Positions 43,798 to 52,376 of a DNA stretch of 64,000 nt are shown here, one piece after another. Position numbers and translations under genes: made by a program. The stretch covers positions 33,763 through 97,762 of the forward strand of contig NZ_JABBNB010000027.1 of the NCBI RefSeq assembly GCF_012933505.1, written 5' to 3'. Numbering within the stretch: the stretch's first letter is position 1; each line of letters begins with the position of its first letter. The DNA comes from Gordonia asplenii (lineage in GTDB: Bacteria > Actinomycetota > Actinomycetes > Mycobacteriales > Mycobacteriaceae). The notes under the pieces are model-generated. The model ran no database searches. It was not told where the DNA came from and saw only the letters and a list, made by a program, of their open reading frames with translations.

Positions 43798-44226
43798 TGC
43801 GTAACTCCTAACACCTTCGTCCGCGACCTGGCTCTCAGGCAGAGCGGCACCCGTCGGGTCATGACCTTAAATGAAAAGACGCAGGTCAGATACCTCGCAG
43901 GTGAAGTCTAGACGGATTCGCTTAAATGCCCGAGCATCGACCACCGTTGTCTTCCGCAAGTTGCGACCCGAGGGCCGCAGAGAGATGAGTCGGCCAACCA
44001 GGCCTGCGAACTCTTCCGCGCTCAGCTGTGAGCTGTGCACTGCGTAACTCCTAACACCTTCGTCCGCGACCTGGCTCTCAGGCAGAGCGGCACCCGTCGG
44101 GTCATGACCTTAAATGAAAAGACGCAGGTCAGATACCTCGCAGGTGAAGTCTAGACGGATTCGCTTAAATGCCCGAGCATCGACCACCGTTGTCTTCCGC
44201 AAGTTGCGACCCGAGGGCCGCAGAGA
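43741..44226. repeat. 243-bp tandem duplication over the AlbA_2 gene start
   Basis: Bases 43741-43983 and 43984-44226 appear identical by eye, a head-to-tail duplication. Each unit has the gene's ribosome site, GTG and first 19 codons plus upstream DNA. The distal copy gives a truncated frame of about 57 codons that runs into the proximal upstream region and stops. The stretch to the tRNA terminator (44227-44291) holds nothing else I can see. Confidence 0.9.
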
Positions 44227-44291
44227 GCTACCGGCCGCGACCAAAACGGTGACTATTCGGTGACTTCGGTCGCCTCGACTCGGTGAAGTAG

Positions 44292-44331
44292 AAACACCCC
44301 GCGCCTGTTCGCGCAGGTAGCGGGGTGTTTT
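44292..44331 (-). terminator. terminator of tRNA-Arg
   Basis: AAACACCCCGC pairs with GCGGGGTGTTT, with an inner CCTG/CAGG helix; it begins three bases past the encoded CCA of tRNA-Arg. Confidence 0.85.
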
Positions 44332-44333
44332 CG

Positions 44334-44409
44334 TGGTGCGCCCGAAGGGATTCGAACCCCTAACCTCTTGATCCGTAGTCAAGTGCTCTATCCGTTGAGC
44401 TACGGGCGC
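44334..44409 (-). tRNA. tRNA-Arg(ACG)
   Basis: The - strand sequence GCGCCCGTAGCTCAACGGAT... folds as a standard cloverleaf, with acceptor GCGCCCG/CGGGCGC, anticodon stem CTTGA/TCAAG around CTACGGA (anticodon ACG), T-loop GGTTCGAATCC and an encoded CCA. A34 is the TadA target, giving ICG. Confidence 0.97.
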
Positions 44410-44456
44410 ATGCCTGTGTTCAGTTGTGTCTTCCGCTGTCGGCTGACCGCGGTCGG

Positions 44457-44545
44457 CGGAGGCGAGAGGATTTGAACCTCCGGTCCCATTTTGGTGAGAC
44501 AACTCATTAGCAGTGAGTCCCATTCGGCCGCTCTGGCACGCCTCC
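44457..44545 (-). tRNA. tRNA-Ser(GCT)
   Basis: An 89-nt - strand cloverleaf with acceptor GGAGGCG/CGCCTCC, long variable arm, anticodon loop CTGCTAA (anticodon GCU) and T-loop GGTTCAAATCC. CCA is not encoded. It lies 48 bp upstream of tRNA-Arg on the same strand. Confidence 0.96.
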
Positions 44546-44654
44546 CAGCGAAGTCCTTGTTGAACTGCCGGGATCAAAGACTACACACAGTGGTTCAGAG
44601 TAAGCAAACCGGCAGGCCAGCACCGGATTTCGGCTGTCCGATAGGCTGTCACGT

Positions 44655-45719
44655 GTGACGCTGAGCATCCGCCCCGACCTCGACGACCTTCCCGTCTACG
44701 TTCCCGGAAAGACCTTCCCCGGAGCGATCAAACTCGCGAGCAACGAGGTCACCGAGGGACCGCTGCCGAGCGTGCGCGACGCCATCGCGGAAGCGGCGTC
44801 GAACGCGAATCGCTACCCCGACAACGGGATGGTCGCACTGACCGGCGAGTTGGCCAAGTCCCTCGGGGTGACCGAGGACGAGATCCAGGTGGGGTGCGGC
44901 TCAGTCACGTTGTGCCAGAACCTGATCACCATCACCGCCCAAGTCGGCGACGAGGTGCTGTTCGGGTGGCGTTCCTTCGAGACCTACCCGCTCGCGACGC
45001 GCGTGGCGGGTGCCACGCCGGTCCAGATTCCACTCACCGAGGACCTCGTCTACGACCTCGACGCCATGGCTGCGGCCATCACCGATCGCACCCGACTGAT
45101 CTTCGTGTGCAACGCCAACAATCCAACCGGAACCGTCGTCGACGCCGCCGACCTCGTCGCGTTCCTGCGCAAGGTGCCGTCGCACATCATCGTGGCGCTC
45201 GACGAGGCGTACTTCGAGTACAACCGCCTGACGCCCGAGCAAGCGTACGACGCCATCGAGCTGCGCAAAGAATTTCCGAATCTCGTTGTGCTGCGCACCT
45301 TTTCGAAAGCATACGGACTGGCCGGACTGCGCGTCGGCTATGCGGTCGCGGACCCGACAGTCATCACCGCACTCGGCAAGGTGCACATTCCGTTCTCGGT
45401 GAACAGCCTCGCCCAGAGCGCCGCTGTCGCCTGCCTCGCGGCCGGCGACGAATTGCTCGCCCGCACCGACGCCGTCGTCGCCGAGCGCGAGCGGATGACC
45501 GCCGAATTGCGCACCCTCGGATATCGAGTACCAGACTCGCAGACGAACTTCGTCTGGATCGAATTGGGTGACGACACAACGGAATTCGCAGCCGCATGTG
45601 TCGCGGCCGGGGTGGTCATCCGACCGTTCGCCGGCGACGGCGCGCGCGTGACCGTCACCCACCGGCAGGAGAACGACGCCTTCCTCGCCTTCGCCCGACG
45701 CTGGGCGGCGAGGGGCTGA
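44655..45719 (+). CDS. pat: aromatic amino acid / histidinol-phosphate-type aminotransferase
   Basis: Fold-type I PLP aminotransferase (354 residues) of the HisC family. Lys218 in RTFSKAYGLAGLRVGYA is the PLP lysine; NANNPTGT (around Asn156) and Asp183 (ALDEAYFEY) complete the site, and the C-terminal VVIRPFAGDGARVT holds the carboxylate-binding arginine. The genomic place, beside the tRNA genes and near tyrA, matches the mycobacterial gene pat/hisC2 (Rv3772), which transaminates phenylpyruvate. Start GTG 44655 is chosen. A second hisC elsewhere is expected for histidine synthesis. Confidence 0.88.
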   Translation: MTLSIRPDLDDLPVYVPGKTFPGAIKLASNEVTEGPLPSVRDAIAEAASNANRYPDNGMVALTGELAKSLGVTEDEIQVGCGSVTLCQNLITITAQVGDEVLFGWRSFETYPLATRVAGATPVQIPLTEDLVYDLDAMAAAITDRTRLIFVCNANNPTGTVVDAADLVAFLRKVPSHIIVALDEAYFEYNRLTPEQAYDAIELRKEFPNLVVLRTFSKAYGLAGLRVGYAVADPTVITALGKVHIPFSVNSLAQSAAVACLAAGDELLARTDAVVAERERMTAELRTLGYRVPDSQTNFVWIELGDDTTEFAAACVAAGVVIRPFAGDGARVTVTHRQENDAFLAFARRWAARG

Positions 45720-45723
45720 GCTC

Positions 45724-46347
45724 ATGTCGGGTGTGACGAGCGCCGACTTCGGCTGGTTCGCCGAGTCGTTTCCGGGCCTCGACGAGTGCGGCTACTGCCT
45801 GACACTGGTCAGCAACGTCGACGCCGACGGATTACTGAGCGCGCTGGGCGCGCATCGGATCGGCGACGTCACCGGAGTCGGTGAGCTGAACGAGCCGTCG
45901 TACACCGCGTGGGACGAATACGGCGGCGACGAACTGGTCGTCGGCGTCGCAACGCTCGACGACGGTTGGGCCATGATGCTCGAGGAGAACGGATACCTCG
46001 GTATCACCGGAACATTGATGCAGCCGGTCTCGGTCGGCCGGGAGATCGTTGCGCACTACCGCAACGTCGACGCGCTGGACCACTTCGTGTGGTGGCGCGA
46101 CGGAATCGACGAACTGAGTTTCGAGCCGCTGTTCGCGACGTCGCGCAGTGGCGCGCAACCCGACGGCCTGCTCGACGTGATGCGCGACGTCGGGTTCCGC
46201 GTCGACGACCCCGACACCGCGGTCACCGAGTTCGATCACACCGCGGCGGCGTTCGCGTTGGCCGAGCGGATCACAGGGGTGACCATCACTGCGGATCTAC
46301 TGAACAGCGCCCATTTGGAGCTCGGCCGGGTGACCGTGCCGCATTGA
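45724..46347 (+). CDS. DUF6461-type hypothetical protein
   Basis: Protein of 207 residues with no signal peptide or membrane helix. Features are ADFGWFAESFPGLDECGYCL at the start, several aromatic-rich segments (HFVWWRDGIDELSFEPL) and a C-terminal helical part. This layout resembles DUF6461 proteins of actinobacteria, which have no known role. ATG 45724 lies four bases after pat, so the two are probably co-transcribed. It converges with the esterase gene, leaving four bases. Confidence 0.7.
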   Translation: MSGVTSADFGWFAESFPGLDECGYCLTLVSNVDADGLLSALGAHRIGDVTGVGELNEPSYTAWDEYGGDELVVGVATLDDGWAMMLEENGYLGITGTLMQPVSVGREIVAHYRNVDALDHFVWWRDGIDELSFEPLFATSRSGAQPDGLLDVMRDVGFRVDDPDTAVTEFDHTAAAFALAERITGVTITADLLNSAHLELGRVTVPH

Positions 46348-46351
46348 GGGA

Positions 46352-47359
46352 CTAAAGACCGCGGGAAATCGTCGGCCACAGAACCGGCAGGTCACGACGC
46401 CAGTAGGGCCAGCTGTGGGTACCGATGAAGCGGAATCCGTCGGTGTAGGCGATGCCCTTGGTGCGCAGGTCCCACGCGAATTCCATCGAGCAGCGGTAGG
46501 CGGCGAGTTCGAGCGCCGACCCCGACGCTGTCACCGCTTCCTTGGGGATGCCACCGTCGGGACGGGCGTCGAGGTCGAGCGGCCCCACCGCCCCCGACCC
46601 GGCCGAGATGAAGATGTTCTTGCCACGCAGCGCATCGAGATTCGACGTCGGGTCGTGCGCGATCCATCCGCTGGAGCCGTACGGGCCCCACATGTTGCTC
46701 GCATCGCCGCCGGCGCGACCGACCGTGGTGCGCACGTAGCCCTCATTGAGCGGCGCCGCGACGGGTGGGCAGCCGCTCAACGACGCGATACCCGTGTAGA
46801 GCGCGGGGTGTCGGACGGCCAGCGCGAAAGCCGCCTGCCCGCCCATCGACAGCCCGATCACCGCGTTGCGTCCGGTGCCGTTGAACCGCGCGTCGATCAG
46901 CGGCGGCAGCTCCTTGGTGAGAAACGTCTCCCACATCGGCTTGCCGAGTTTGCGATCGCGTTTGCGCCAGTCCGTGTAGAACGTGCCGGCACCGCCGACC
47001 GGTAGCACGACGTTGACGTTCTTGTCGGCGAAGAATTCGCCCGCGCGCCCCTTGGTGATCCAGTCGCTGACGTCGCCGGTGGCACCCGCACCGTCGAGCA
47101 GGTACACGGTCGAACGCCGACCGGTGCCGTTCTGCGGTGTCAACACCGAGACCTTGACCTTGCCGCCCATCGACGGCGAGTTCACCCAGATGTCGGTGCG
47201 CAATGCACTGAGCTTCTTCATCAGGGAGATCTGAGCGACGGGATGCTCGGTGCCGGGCAGAGTCGACGTCGGAGCGGCACCGGCGACCCCCGGCACACAC
47301 AGTCCAGCGGCGATGCTTGCCGCCGAAAAGGCTATGACCAGGCGTTTCGTTATGCTCAC
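46352..47359 (-). CDS. secreted esterase, antigen-85/mycolyltransferase-like
   Basis: Alpha/beta-hydrolase of 335 residues in the Esterase D/antigen 85 family, which transfers mycolyl groups or hydrolyses esters at the cell envelope. It has a signal peptide (VSITKRLVIAFSAASIAAGL, cleavage after AGA), the nucleophile elbow GLSMGG and a C-terminal THSWPYWR with the catalytic histidine; NSPSMGGKVKVSVLTP is typical of the N-terminal strand region. GTG 47359 is preferred because it puts the signal peptide at the N-terminus; an ATG at 47431 would add 24 hydrophilic residues. A paralogue is at 50.6 kb. Confidence 0.88.
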   Translation of the reverse strand: MSITKRLVIAFSAASIAAGLCVPGVAGAAPTSTLPGTEHPVAQISLMKKLSALRTDIWVNSPSMGGKVKVSVLTPQNGTGRRSTVYLLDGAGATGDVSDWITKGRAGEFFADKNVNVVLPVGGAGTFYTDWRKRDRKLGKPMWETFLTKELPPLIDARFNGTGRNAVIGLSMGGQAAFALAVRHPALYTGIASLSGCPPVAAPLNEGYVRTTVGRAGGDASNMWGPYGSSGWIAHDPTSNLDALRGKNIFISAGSGAVGPLDLDARPDGGIPKEAVTASGSALELAAYRCSMEFAWDLRTKGIAYTDGFRFIGTHSWPYWRRDLPVLWPTISRGL

Positions 47360-47587
47360 TACTGTCTTTCCGGCCAGGCCATCTCGTCGTGCAGGAGAAT
47401 GAAGCAACGTTTCCGTCCGCTCGGTCGTCATCTGAACGAACGACGAATACTCCTAGCCTAACGATGCCGCGCCATGATCGCGAGTCGGCACAGCCTATTC
47501 TCAGGGTGCTGAAGATTCGCCGATCCGAATATGTCCGATCGCAGATTGCACCATGCCGATGACGAATAGATGACGAGGAGTCGAACG

Positions 47588-48028
47588 ATGGCTGGACTAG
47601 CAGCGGACGGCTATGCGTTCACCGCGACGGTGCCGGTCCGCTGGTCCGATATGGACGCCTTCGGGCACGTCAATCACGCTCGCATGGTGACCCTGATGGA
47701 GGAAGCGCGCATCGAGTGGCTCCTGTCGGCGGGCGAGGAGTACCAGCCGCTGATCAAGAGCGCGATGATCGTGCACGTCGACATCCGCTATCAGGCCCAG
47801 TTGCGCCACGACGACTCGCCGCTGCGAATTGGCATGTGGATCAAGCGGTTTCGATCAGTCGACTTCACCATCGGCTACGAAATCCGGGCAAACGACACCA
47901 ATGCGGCGAATAGCCGCCCGGCGTGTGTGGCCACCACGCAGATGGCCGTCGTCGACGTCGAGGCGCACACCCTGCGTCGACTCACGCCGACGGAGAAGGA
48001 CTATCTGACGCACTGGTCGCGCCCCTGA
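47588..48028 (+). CDS. acyl-CoA thioesterase (hotdog fold)
   Basis: Hotdog-fold thioesterase of 146 residues, of the 4-hydroxybenzoyl-CoA thioesterase type: VRWSDMDAFGHVNHARMVTL with the catalytic aspartate, then EEARIEWL. ATG 47588 is chosen because GAGGAG lies seven bases upstream; a preceding ATG at 47570 contains that ribosome site in its reading. It diverges from the esterase gene and converges with the next gene. Substrate is unknown. Confidence 0.87.
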   Translation: MAGLAADGYAFTATVPVRWSDMDAFGHVNHARMVTLMEEARIEWLLSAGEEYQPLIKSAMIVHVDIRYQAQLRHDDSPLRIGMWIKRFRSVDFTIGYEIRANDTNAANSRPACVATTQMAVVDVEAHTLRRLTPTEKDYLTHWSRP

Positions 48029-48036
48029 GCCCGGCC

Positions 48037-49275
48037 CTACGACGGTTCGTAGCGCTCCGGAAGCTCCATCGGCGCACTCATCGAAATACGGGCGATATTG
48101 CCCTGCAATACATCCCGATAAATGCGTAGCTGTTCTTCACCCGCGCGTACTTGTTCGGTTACCCGTTTGGAATTATCGGCCGAAATCTCGCGTTCTCCGG
48201 CGCGGGAGATCAAATGATCGATTCGGTCGTCGATTGCCGACGCATGATTGTATTCAGCGAGTAATCGCAATTCGACGGCGGCCGATTCGACGACGTGCGC
48301 AACCTCGGTCAGCGCCTGGACGCGGTCGATGAGCTGACTCCAGACCGGCCGCAGCGCAGCCTCTTTGGCGGCGATGTGGTCGGCGAACGACTGATCGAAA
48401 CCACCGTTGCGCAGGGCGCGGTCGAGGTCGACGCGCACCGAACGCAACGCGATCACATCGGCGGCGATCTCGGCCAACTCGGCGTGCAAATTCACCTGCG
48501 TCCGGGGAATCGCGAAATGGTCCGAACTCCACGCGGGATTGCGGACGATGCGGTCGTAGTAGTGTCCGGCGACGAAAAGGATCGTCTCGTACCCGTCGAC
48601 GAATCGCGCCTCCCGTTGCGGCCCGGACGTCGCGGTCGGCTCGGAGAACAGCTGACTGGCCCATTGTTCGGCCTGCGATCCCGACGCCCGCGACGCCACC
48701 TGCCCGACGACGCCCGCGATGCGCTCGATCGCCGCGCTGCCCGCCTTGCGCATGTAGTTGACGTTGTTGACGTTCGGCGTCGGGGTGCACAGCAGCCCGC
48801 CGAACAACCGTTCCCGGTCTTCGAGCTCCAGGTACACGTTCTCCCGCCGCTCGCGGCGGATGGCCCGCGTCCCCGACGCGAACACGCCTTTGGCGATCAC
48901 CACCGACTTGTGCACCTCGTCGCGCCGACGCTGCAGACCGTTGAGCCGGTTACGCAGCACCGCGGCGACCATCGACGGCATCATCGGATTGCTCAACTGC
49001 TGCTCCACCTGCGCGATGCTGCGCTGCAGGCGCCGCAACTCGCTGAATCCGCCGGGCACGCCCGGCAGCGGCAGGCCCGTCGAGGCACGTCGAACGACGA
49101 TCGACCGTGCGGCGGGAGCCAGAAAACCGGCCCCGATCATCAGCGCGGCGTTATCCGACAGTTCGGCTCGCTCACCCGGCATCCGCGATGCGTCGCACCA
49201 GGCCCGGATGTCCGCGCTCGACGACGAATTGAAGTTGGCACTCACCCTCGACATGGTACCGCCGACCTGCGACAT
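48037..49275 (-). CDS. hypothetical coiled-coil protein
   Basis: Protein of 412 residues that I do not recognise. No signal peptide is seen; a weakly hydrophobic stretch is at residues 45-60 (ALMIGAGFLAPAARSIVV). Residues about 80-130 (ELRRLQRSIAQVEQQL) and the C-terminal 150 residues are heptad-rich and likely coiled coil. A shared motif in the middle is VDGYETILFVAGHYYDRIVR. ATG 49275 is used; ATG 49254 is an alternative. Its neighbours are envelope-type genes but no functional link is evident. Confidence 0.7.
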   Translation of the reverse strand: MSQVGGTMSRVSANFNSSSSADIRAWCDASRMPGERAELSDNAALMIGAGFLAPAARSIVVRRASTGLPLPGVPGGFSELRRLQRSIAQVEQQLSNPMMPSMVAAVLRNRLNGLQRRRDEVHKSVVIAKGVFASGTRAIRRERRENVYLELEDRERLFGGLLCTPTPNVNNVNYMRKAGSAAIERIAGVVGQVASRASGSQAEQWASQLFSEPTATSGPQREARFVDGYETILFVAGHYYDRIVRNPAWSSDHFAIPRTQVNLHAELAEIAADVIALRSVRVDLDRALRNGGFDQSFADHIAAKEAALRPVWSQLIDRVQALTEVAHVVESAAVELRLLAEYNHASAIDDRIDHLISRAGEREISADNSKRVTEQVRAGEEQLRIYRDVLQGNIARISMSAPMELPERYEPS

Positions 49276-49315
49276 CGGGCCGTGCCTCGCATCACCGACC
49301 GCACTCGAACAGCGG

Positions 49316-50449
49316 TCACGTCAGCCGATGCAACGCCCACGCAGGCGGGATCGATGCGAGCGCGGTCACCGCGACGACGACGAGCACCGAATCCCCGCCG
49401 AAGGTGCGATACCGGAATGCGGCCATCACGCATTCGAGCACGATCACATGCACCAGAAAGATCTCGTAGGAGATCTCGCCGAGCCACGCCACCGGGCGCG
49501 AGCCGCACAGGCGTGACCACGCGGTGTCGTCGGCGACGGTCAACGGACCGATCAACGCTACGGATATCAGCAGGTACAACAGGTGTTTGACGACGGTCTG
49601 CGGGGCGGTGTCGGGGATGATGGTCGGGCCGCCCGCGATCGTCGACGCCGAGACCGCGAACAGCACCACCGCGATGCTCACCGACGGCCACGCCGGCCAG
49701 CGTCGAATCAGGTCACGGCACACGGCCAGCATCATCCCGGCCGCGAACCACGCCACGAAGGCCGGTGCCCAGAGTCGGGCGGTGGTGTCGGCGCCCGAGC
49801 CGATGGCGACCGCGAACGTCCAGATCGGAGATACGAGCATCACCGCGGCGAGCCCGGCGATCAGCAGGTCGGGTCGCCACCCCGACGTCGGGGAACGTCG
49901 GGACACGACCACCACCAGCAGCCAGGCCAGCGGTGGAAGCATCAGGTAATAGACCACCTCCGCGGCGAGGCTCCACATCTGGGTCAGCCCGGCGTGCAGG
50001 TGGCCGAATCCATAGACCTGCGTCAACGTCATGTTTCGCACGAACCCGCCCCACCCGGTCCCGTAGGTGGCCGGATCGGTCGGCAGCCAGCGGGCCAGTG
50101 ACGGTCCGGCGTGGTCGCGCATCGCATAGACCAGGTAGACGACGATGACGGTGAGCCAGTACGCGGGCAGAATCCGGCGGGCCCGGTGGATGAAGTACGT
50201 CGTCGACGACGGAAGGGCCGCGCTGGGCTGTGTCGCCGAGCGTACCCAGGGCCGAAACAACAGGTACCCGGACAAGACGAAGAAGATCGCGACGCCCACC
50301 TCGGCGCGGGCCCAGAGGCGGCCGGGGTAGTCGTCGGAATAGTGGCCGGTCCAGTAGGCGGCGTGGGTGACCAGGACGGCGAATGCCGCGAAAGCACGGA
50401 TTCCGGTCAACGACGCGACGCGCTGGCCTGCGGTGGCGGCGGTGCTCAT
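49316..50449 (-). CDS. acyltransferase-3 family membrane protein
   Basis: Integral membrane acyltransferase (377 residues, about ten transmembrane helices) of the OafA/acyltransferase-3 family, which O-acylates surface sugars or lipids. The N-terminal SLTGIRAFAAFAVLVTHAAY with the family histidine and FFVLSGYLLFRPW are characteristic, as is RRARRILPAYW-like IHRARRILPAYWLTVIVV. ATG 50449 is chosen because the helix region begins 15 residues later; the longer frame is not conserved. It diverges from the second esterase gene, suggesting a shared envelope role, inferred. Confidence 0.88.
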   Translation of the reverse strand: MSTAATAGQRVASLTGIRAFAAFAVLVTHAAYWTGHYSDDYPGRLWARAEVGVAIFFVLSGYLLFRPWVRSATQPSAALPSSTTYFIHRARRILPAYWLTVIVVYLVYAMRDHAGPSLARWLPTDPATYGTGWGGFVRNMTLTQVYGFGHLHAGLTQMWSLAAEVVYYLMLPPLAWLLVVVVSRRSPTSGWRPDLLIAGLAAVMLVSPIWTFAVAIGSGADTTARLWAPAFVAWFAAGMMLAVCRDLIRRWPAWPSVSIAVVLFAVSASTIAGGPTIIPDTAPQTVVKHLLYLLISVALIGPLTVADDTAWSRLCGSRPVAWLGEISYEIFLVHVIVLECVMAAFRYRTFGGDSVLVVVAVTALASIPPAWALHRLT

Positions 50450-50629
50450 CACCGCCGATCGTAAACGCCCGACGCTCACGGAGCACTGACGGATAACTGC
50501 CAGGTTTCGGTTTGGTGACCGAGCTAGGCACTTCGACGCCGCGCGCGACATACTCGACCGGTTGTTACTGGTGTGATGTGTGTGACTGATGAGATGCGAG
50601 TGCAGCGCGCCTCGTAGGAGGACCGACTT

Positions 50630-51688
50630 GTGAGAATGCCGATCGTGGCCACGGTGACGGCCGTCGTCGCCGCGCTGGCGCTCAGCACCGGCCCGGCCGT
50701 GGCGGCACCGGCTCCGCCGTCGCCTGCGCCCTCCCCCGCACCAGCGCGACCCGGTCCGCCGGCAGCGATTCCCGGCCCCGCCATCACCCGCGTGGTCGCC
50801 ACCCGCCCGGTTCGCGAGCGGCTCCGGCTACGCATCTACTCGGCGTCGATGCAGCGTGAGGTCGTCGTCGACCTGCAGCGCCCCAAGGGCGCCGAGAAGA
50901 GCCGCGACAAGCGCCCGACGCTGTACATGCTCGACGGCGCCGAGGCGCGCGACGATCAGTCGGGGTGGTACTCGCAGACCGACGTCGGGGCGTTGGCGTC
51001 GACGCAGAACGTGAACGTCGTGACCCCGGTCGGCGATCCGCACAGCTACTACACCGACTGGCAGCGCGTCGACCCGGGCATCGGCCGCAAGTACATGTGG
51101 GAGACGTTTCTGACCAGGGAGTTGCCGCCGATCATCGACCACGACTTCGGCGGAAGCGGCCGCAACGCCATCGCGGGCGCGTCGATGGGCGGCCTCGCCG
51201 CGCTGACGCTGGCGATGCGACGTCCCGATCTCTACACCGGCGTCGCGGGTTTCAGCGATTGCGCCAACATCTCCAGCGGCCCCAACAAATTCTTCACCGA
51301 GTGGGACATCAGCCGCGGCGGCGGAAATTCGATGAACATGTGGGGGAAATTCACCGACCCCGACTGGGCGGCCCACGACCCGTACGTACACGCCGATCAA
51401 CTGGCCGGCAAGACGATCTACATCTCGTCGGGCAACGGCATCCCGGCCTCGTACAACAACCTGGCGGCCGATCCGATGAATTCCACGCTGGCCGGGATGT
51501 TCCTCGAGTTCGGCAGCGCATTGTGCACCGGCCAGATGAGTACTCGGTTGAAGGCGCTCAACATCGCCTTCACGTCGAATCTGCGGTCGTCGGGCACGCA
51601 TCGCTGGGAGTACTGGAAAGACGAACTGCACGTGGCGTGGCCGGTGCTGATGAACTCGCTCGGGTTGTCGGCGGCACCGGCTCCATAG
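50630..51688 (+). CDS. secreted esterase, antigen-85/mycolyltransferase-like
   Basis: Second Esterase D/antigen 85-type protein (352 residues). A signal peptide (MRMPIVATVTAVVAALALST, cleavage after AVA) is followed by a Pro/Ala-rich linker of about 25 residues. The nucleophile elbow is GASMGG, the acid region lies near NGIPASYNN, and the final SSGTHRWEYWKDEL holds the histidine. GTG 50630 follows TAGGAGGA. It resembles the gene at 46.4 kb (shared YTDWQR/YTDWRK, MWETFLT(R/K)ELPP) and is probably an ancient duplicate. Whether it acts on mycolates is not shown by sequence. Confidence 0.88.
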   Translation: MRMPIVATVTAVVAALALSTGPAVAAPAPPSPAPSPAPARPGPPAAIPGPAITRVVATRPVRERLRLRIYSASMQREVVVDLQRPKGAEKSRDKRPTLYMLDGAEARDDQSGWYSQTDVGALASTQNVNVVTPVGDPHSYYTDWQRVDPGIGRKYMWETFLTRELPPIIDHDFGGSGRNAIAGASMGGLAALTLAMRRPDLYTGVAGFSDCANISSGPNKFFTEWDISRGGGNSMNMWGKFTDPDWAAHDPYVHADQLAGKTIYISSGNGIPASYNNLAADPMNSTLAGMFLEFGSALCTGQMSTRLKALNIAFTSNLRSSGTHRWEYWKDELHVAWPVLMNSLGLSAAPAP

Positions 51689-51781
51689 GGCGATCGACGC
51701 GATTTCGCGCGATGTCGGCACGCGCGCCTAGACTGCCATGGAGTTCATCGGACACAGAGTTCAACCGACGAAAGGACCGTC

Positions 51782-51916
51782 ATGTGCATGCCCGTGCAAT
51801 GTGAGACGTGCGGCAAGATCACCTGGGCCGGGTGCGGCGAGCACATCGACGAGGTACGCGCGAGCGTACCTGCCGAGCAATGGTGCGACGGCCGGCATGA
51901 GGCCGTCGCACCCTAG
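51782..51916 (+). CDS. small Cys-rich protein (44 residues)
   Basis: A 44-residue frame with an AAAGGA site before the ATG. It contains CETCGK, AGCGEH and a final WCDGRHE, so Cys/His are spaced as in a small zinc ribbon. Similar miniature proteins (CxTCGKxTWAGCGxH) are common in actinobacteria as short hypothetical genes. Its stop overlaps the convergent PPOX gene by four bases. It is easily missed because of its size. Confidence 0.72.
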   Translation: MCMPVQCETCGKITWAGCGEHIDEVRASVPAEQWCDGRHEAVAP

Positions 51917-52311
51917 GGTGCGGTGGTGATCAGAACCACGGTGTCGCCGTAGGGCTGGTTGCGTCCCTTGATCTTCGCGCCGATGGTGTTGAGCACCTTC
52001 GACACAGACACCTGAAACCCATACTTGGCCTTGACCGCGGCCTGCACGGCGTCGAACTCCGGACCCGACGTCACCAATTGCGCGGTGCCGTCGGTCTTGG
52101 TGGCGCCCGCTGCGACGACGCCGCGCTGATTGCACGCGACCACCTCGACCTTGGGATTGTTGCGGAGCCGCTTGGCTTTGCCCGACGTCGACGACGTCCA
52201 GAAACCGAGCCGGTCGCCGTCGACGGGCACCACCCAGACGGGCGTCGCGATGGCTTCCCCGGATTTGCGGAACGTCGTCACCGAGATGAACTTCTCGTTG
52301 CTCAATGTCAT
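51913..52311 (-). CDS. PPOX-class F420/FMN-dependent split-barrel protein
   Basis: Protein of 132 residues of the pyridoxamine-5'-phosphate-oxidase-like split-barrel class; the pattern FISVTTFRKSGEAIATPVWV, then KAKRLRNNPKVEVVACNQRG, is seen in actinobacterial PPOX proteins that bind F420 or FMN. Such proteins act as dimers. Substrate unknown. It converges with the 44-residue gene and diverges from exonuclease III. Confidence 0.85.
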   Translation of the reverse strand: MTLSNEKFISVTTFRKSGEAIATPVWVVPVDGDRLGFWTSSTSGKAKRLRNNPKVEVVACNQRGVVAAGATKTDGTAQLVTSGPEFDAVQAAVKAKYGFQVSVSKVLNTIGAKIKGRNQPYGDTVVLITTAP

Positions 52312-52376
52312 GCGCTAAGGCTAAGCGCAGGTACTGACATCAGCGACCTGACCTGTATGAATGCCGGTAATGTCCG

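Noticed and set aside
43741..44226. Attachment-site direct repeats of an integrated element
   Set aside because: The two copies are directly adjacent with nothing between them and include coding sequence, so a simple tandem duplication explains them better.
44110..44577. 155-residue - strand frame across the tRNA genes
   Set aside because: It translates tRNA-Arg and tRNA-Ser (for example VAQRIEHLTTDQEVRGSNPF), a known artefact.
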